Assembly (NCBI GenBank): GCA_029266795.1
Contig: JAQSWE010000071.1
Span: 1-9,882, forward strand
Direction of reading: 5' to 3'
Origin: Alphaproteobacteria bacterium
GTDB lineage: Bacteria; Pseudomonadota; Alphaproteobacteria; Micavibrionales; UBA2020
Length of the DNA stretch: 9,882 nt
Position numbers and translations under genes: made by a program. The notes beneath the pieces were generated by a model. The model searched no databases, was not told the origin of the DNA, and was given only the letters and a program-made list of their open reading frames with translations. This document shows positions 7,501 through 9,882 of this stretch, piece after piece. Position 1 is the first letter of the stretch; each line of letters starts with the position of its first letter.

Positions 7501-8682
7501 TATGGTATCGCGCAGATGACGATCGACAAGGATTCCACCCGCTCGGGCAACGACCGTTTCGGGGCAGGGGGCAATCTGCGCGTCAACGACCGCCTGACGC
7601 TGGGCGGCGAAGTGACAGGCGGCGACGGCGGCCTCGGCGGCAAGGCGGGTCTTGAATACAAGGAATCCGATCGCACCAGCCACTACATCAATTACCTCTC
7701 CGACAATGGCCGCTCCGACACGGGCCTGCGCGGACGTTCCAGCAACGTCGTCGCCGGTACGCGCAACCGCTACAGCGACAGCCTGTCGGTCTATAGCGAG
7801 CAGCGCTACCAGTTCTCGAAGGAAGAACAATCGGGCCTGATCCATTCCTTCGGCCTCGATTACGCCGCCAACGACCGCTGGACCTGGGGCGCGAAATTCG
7901 AAAACGGCACGACATCCGATCCCGCGAGCGGCGACCTCGACCGTACGGCGGTGTCCGTTTCGACCGGCTATCATCACGAAAAAGTCAAATACGGCGGCAC
8001 GCTGGAATGGCGCAAGGAAGACGGCAACGTGACCGGCGAGCGCGATTCATGGCTCACAAAAAACACACTGACCTACCAGACGAATGCCGATTGGCGCGCC
8101 CTGGCGGGCTTTAACATGGCGCTGAGCGAAGCCGGCACCGGCGCGACGGCGGATGCGGATTTCACCGAGCTGACACTCGGCCTCGGCTACCGCCCGATCC
8201 TGAACGACAAGCTGAACGCGCTGCTGAAATATACCTACCTGTCCGACCGCAGCAGCCCCGGCCAGCTTGCACCGGGCGGTGGCGCGAACCCCTACGAGCA
8301 GCGCAGCCATGTATTCTCCGGCGATGCGATTTACGACCTGACACCCATGATCTCGCTGGGCGGCAAGGCCGGTTACCGCTTCGGCGAATTGCGTGACAAC
8401 AGCGTTCCCGGCTCACCCTGGTTCGACAGCACTGCATGGCTTGGCGTCGCGCGCGTTGACTTCCATATCGTTCACGAATGGGACCTGACAGCGGAAGCAC
8501 GCTACCTCGACGCCGAAGACGCGGGCGATGCGAAGGCAGGCGCACTTATCGGCGCATACAAGCATATCAACGAAAACGTGAAATTCGGTCTCGGCTACAA
8601 CTTCACCGATTTCGATGACGACCTGACGAACCAGGACTATACGTCGCAGGGCTACTTCATCAACCTTGTCGGCGCGATGTAA
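4558..8682 (+). CDS. OmpA-domain outer-membrane protein with very large C-terminal beta-barrel
   Basis: This is a 1374-residue protein counted from ATG 4558; ATG 4561 is the alternative. Residues 1-27 form a Sec signal peptide: a basic start, a hydrophobic core and cleavage after ANA. Residues about 65-212 are an OmpA-like peptidoglycan-binding domain with GFAD (D125), NHALSVARAQ (N140, R147) and a closing EDRRTEVRI. C180 and C196 flank a loop like the one closed by a disulfide in E. coli OmpA (xxTC...xxCLAxDRR). A Pro-rich linker follows, then two small Ig-like beta domains (about 277-375 and 402-470), then a distinctive region (about 470-755) containing YYPVYGDDST and FRGTGGSLYYL. From about 760 to the end, short alternating strands with Gly/Asp/Asn turns indicate a beta-barrel. 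All five cysteines (34, 180, 196, 221, 256) precede the barrel. The gene overlaps the upstream surface-protein gene by one base, suggesting joint production. It could anchor, display or export that partner. Envelope location is secure; the exact function is unknown. Confidence 0.9.
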   Translation: MMTSARFKNILLATAAFVMLGTTAANAAESKEICEKPEQRGKMGLTSRVIARGALPNDGEMRGIADEILYVQPAAEFDSLSADDKNHFTSGWHMLSDAEKATFAQKVVALGDKIPEAAEVIGFADVQPLSPEAKKRYPDNHALSVARAQAVADYLKTLPGWSGVNMRVRGVGDLAPKTSCAKKGATEADIAAYQGCLAEDRRTEVRIWYKVSKPLPAPPACKDAKGQDAGLPFRISIDGEPEQSDDTPNSADVRRCNDIALEKSDVQVRFDGLEAEPVLNITASPEGAAPGEATTFTPYANYNAFFTRAEIRIFPVGKTTQGEPLQVLQLDKFSSVNWTAPRNTGAQAFQYVLRVYDAKGRFDETDAKVLELVDARRPAQPEEAKEREELIGYGENHRRLKNIPVKGGSVTVNGEKLAPNSKVEVLGMSVPVDPNGKFAMRQILPAGDHSVNVVTDGGGTRNEFNRDIYIPRNDWFYVGIADLTAGQNSVKGPAALVTGDDSNRYSEDLFVDGRLAYYLKGKVRDSWLLTSSADTQEAPVDELFSNFTAKDPRALLRRLDPNAYYPVYGDDSTLVEDAPTSGKFYVKLEKDDSHIMWGNFQTKLTGTDLLNYQRSLYGGRVQHNSKDTTTFGEKKTEVEAFVADPGTLDAIEEFRGTGGSLYYLQHQDVTIGSERLRIEVRDRDSGIVLSTAPLVYGQDYDVNYIQGRVILREALPSTSDATTLIRTGSLSGNPVFLVADYEFAPGVTEIDNMTKGGRASHWVNDHVKLGVTGYDQKGTGVEQSLLGGDVTLRYKPGTYIKMETAKSDGAGTGAQSSQNGGFDFAPIPQSTTAGIDAQAHRVEAALDLAEVTDGKASGHMSGYWLHRDDGFSAPGQLTNEGVDQSGVQLTVPVGKRVDLVAKADIKEGDTSGTATIAEGNVEYRVTPTVTAAAGVRHDDRDTGLAGGASAILSQAGARTDGIVKLGYAPLDEAGEKGRYDVYGIAQMTIDKDSTRSGNDRFGAGGNLRVNDRLTLGGEVTGGDGGLGGKAGLEYKESDRTSHYINYLSDNGRSDTGLRGRSSNVVAGTRNRYSDSLSVYSEQRYQFSKEEQSGLIHSFGLDYAANDRWTWGAKFENGTTSDPASGDLDRTAVSVSTGYHHEKVKYGGTLEWRKEDGNVTGERDSWLTKNTLTYQTNADWRALAGFNMALSEAGTGATADADFTELTLGLGYRPILNDKLNALLKYTYLSDRSSPGQLAPGGGANPYEQRSHVFSGDAIYDLTPMISLGGKAGYRFGELRDNSVPGSPWFDSTAWLGVARVDFHIVHEWDLTAEARYLDAEDAGDAKAGALIGAYKHINENVKFGLGYNFTDFDDDLTNQDYTSQGYFINLVGAM

Positions 8683-8761
8683 TTCAATTTACGTCATGCC
8701 TTGCAGCGTCAATGAAGAATTATTTACAGGCTGCCGGAGGCGCTCGGCTGGCGAAGTAGAT

Positions 8762-8805
8762 AAAAAAATGCCGCCCGAAAAAATCTGGGCGGCATCTTTT
8801 TTTTT
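8762..8805. terminator. Bidirectional intrinsic terminator between convergent genes
   Basis: A perfect 9-bp stem, ATGCCGCCC (8768-8776) with GGGCGGCAT (8787-8795), encloses a 10-base loop. On the + strand it is followed by C and nine T (8797-8805), and can terminate transcription from the barrel gene. On the - strand the same hairpin is followed by a T-run (the A-run 8762-8768 on +), and can terminate transcripts that read past the alcohol dehydrogenase if they start further right. For the - strand gene, which ends at 8815, the hairpin lies just after the stop codon, exactly where its terminator is expected. Confidence 0.88.
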
Positions 8806-8814
8806 ACCAAAAAA

Positions 8815-9879
8815 TCAGGCAGCGTTTTTCAGCGTTGCCATGTCGATGACGAAGCGGTATTTCACGTCGCTTTTCAGCACGCGTTCCCATGCTTTATTGA
8901 TGTCCTGCATCGATGTCATCTCGATTTCCGGCAGGATATTGTGCTGGCCGCAGAAATCGAGCATCTCCTGCGTTTCCTTGATGCCGCCGATGGCCGATCC
9001 GGAGATGCCGATGCGCTTGATCAGAAGCGGGAACACGGCGGGTGACGGGTGGGGCGTTGCAGCCGGCGGCGCGCCGACCAGAACGAGCGTGCCGTCGCGT
9101 TTAAGCAGGCTGAGGAAAGGGTTGAGGTCGTGCGGGGCGGAAACCGTATTAACGATGAAATCGATCTGGCCGGTATAGCGCGCCATATCTTTTTCATCTT
9201 TCGAAATCACGACATCATCCGCGCCGAGTTTTTTACCATCGGCCACTTTGCCGGGAGATGTTGTGAACAACACCACTTTCGCGCCCATGGCATGGGCCAG
9301 TTTCACGCCCATATGGCCGAGACCGCCAAGCCCGACGATGCCCACCGTCTTGCCGGGACCCGCGCCCCAGTGGCGCAACGGAGAATAAAGCGTGATGCCG
9401 GCGCAGAGCAGCGGTGCGGCGCGCGCGGGGTCGAGGTTGGCGGGAATGCGCAGCACATAGCTTTCATCGACGACGATGGCGCTGGAATAACCGCCCTGCG
9501 TCGGGCGGCCGGTTTGTTTTTCGACGCCCATATAGGTGCCCTGCATGCCTTCCTCGCAATAGTTTTCGAGGTCTTCTTTGCAAGAGCCGCATTTACGGCA
9601 GGAATCCACGATGCAGCCGACACCGACCATGTCGCCCACCTTGTGCTTGGTCACATTCTTGCCGACACTGACAACCTTGCCGACGATTTCATGACCGACG
9701 ACCTGCGGGTACTGCATTTCAAACCATTCACCGCGCGCGCAATGGATGTCGGAATGGCAGACGCCGCAGTAAAGGATGTCGATCTGCACGTCGTCAGCGC
9801 CGACATCGCGGCGTTCGAAATCCCAATGGCGCAGGGGGGATTTGGTGTCATAGGCGGCATAGGATTTGGCTTTGATCAT
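8815..9879 (-). CDS. Zinc-dependent NAD(P)-dependent alcohol dehydrogenase (YahK/cinnamyl alcohol dehydrogenase type)
   Basis: This is a complete 354-residue cytoplasmic medium-chain dehydrogenase/reductase, of normal length for the family. It interconverts aldehydes and alcohols, usually reducing aldehydes with NADPH. Catalytic zinc ligands are C41 (in YCGVCHSD), H63 (in GHEIVG) and C159 (in LLCAGIT). Four structural zinc cysteines are present at 94, 97, 100 and 108. The Rossmann nucleotide loop is GLGGLG at 183-188. FTTS at 205-208 sits where CAD-family enzymes contact the cofactor 2'-phosphate, favouring NADP(H). The sequence matches E. coli YahK throughout, for example GVGCIVDSC, YSPLRHW, GHMGVKLAHAMGA, GGIKETQEMLDFC and DVKYRFVID. 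The ATG is 3 bases from the window edge, so its ribosome binding site and promoter are not visible. The gene converges on the envelope genes and shares a terminator region with them. Its role is probably aldehyde detoxification or general alcohol/aldehyde metabolism. The substrate cannot be read from the sequence. Confidence 0.96.
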   Translation of the reverse strand: MIKAKSYAAYDTKSPLRHWDFERRDVGADDVQIDILYCGVCHSDIHCARGEWFEMQYPQVVGHEIVGKVVSVGKNVTKHKVGDMVGVGCIVDSCRKCGSCKEDLENYCEEGMQGTYMGVEKQTGRPTQGGYSSAIVVDESYVLRIPANLDPARAAPLLCAGITLYSPLRHWGAGPGKTVGIVGLGGLGHMGVKLAHAMGAKVVLFTTSPGKVADGKKLGADDVVISKDEKDMARYTGQIDFIVNTVSAPHDLNPFLSLLKRDGTLVLVGAPPAATPHPSPAVFPLLIKRIGISGSAIGGIKETQEMLDFCGQHNILPEIEMTSMQDINKAWERVLKSDVKYRFVIDMATLKNAA

Positions 9880-9882
9880 TTT

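Noticed and set aside
8683..8761. Possible small gene or second hairpin in the gap after the barrel gene
   Set aside because: The GCCG/CGGC pairing near 8733-8752 is short and lacks a T-run, and the + strand frame through this stretch runs into the antisense of the dehydrogenase without a ribosome site. I see nothing else here.

Overview
The window is GC-rich and tightly packed. It holds two very large, adjacent cell-envelope genes on the + strand, convergent with one metabolic gene on the - strand. There are no RNA genes, CRISPR arrays, insertion sequences or visible attachment sites. The host is clearly Gram-negative: there is a signal peptide, an OmpA-type peptidoglycan-binding domain and a long outer-membrane beta-barrel. 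The base composition and gene style would suit an alphaproteobacterium, but this is only an impression; no marker gene is present to prove it.

Positions 2-4558 hold the 3' part of a giant surface protein gene; its 5' end lies outside the window. The protein is a string of immunoglobulin-like modules. Three DUF11-type repeats with paired cysteines come first, then three SdrD B-type repeats, then another DUF11, an SdrD-like module, a carboxypeptidase-regulatory-like module, a further DUF11 and a last SdrD-like module. The chain ends in a short, basic, degenerate OmpA-like domain. Positions 4558-8682 encode a 1374-residue protein whose start codon overlaps the stop codon of the first gene by one base, so translational coupling is likely. 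It has a Sec signal peptide, a good OmpA-like domain with the E. coli OmpA-style disulfide loop, two small beta domains, a distinctive central region, and a C-terminal half that reads as a very large beta-barrel. By eye there are roughly 30 or more candidate strands.

The two proteins look like one system: a long modular filament or adhesin plus an outer-membrane barrel tethered to the cell wall. The barrel protein could anchor, display or export its partner. That role is inference; the modules and gene arrangement are seen in the sequence.

Positions 8683-8814 are intergenic and contain a strong hairpin with T-runs on both strands, which can serve as a shared terminator for the converging genes. 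Positions 8815-9879 (- strand) encode a complete zinc-dependent, YahK/cinnamyl-alcohol-dehydrogenase-type alcohol dehydrogenase, functionally unrelated to the envelope genes.
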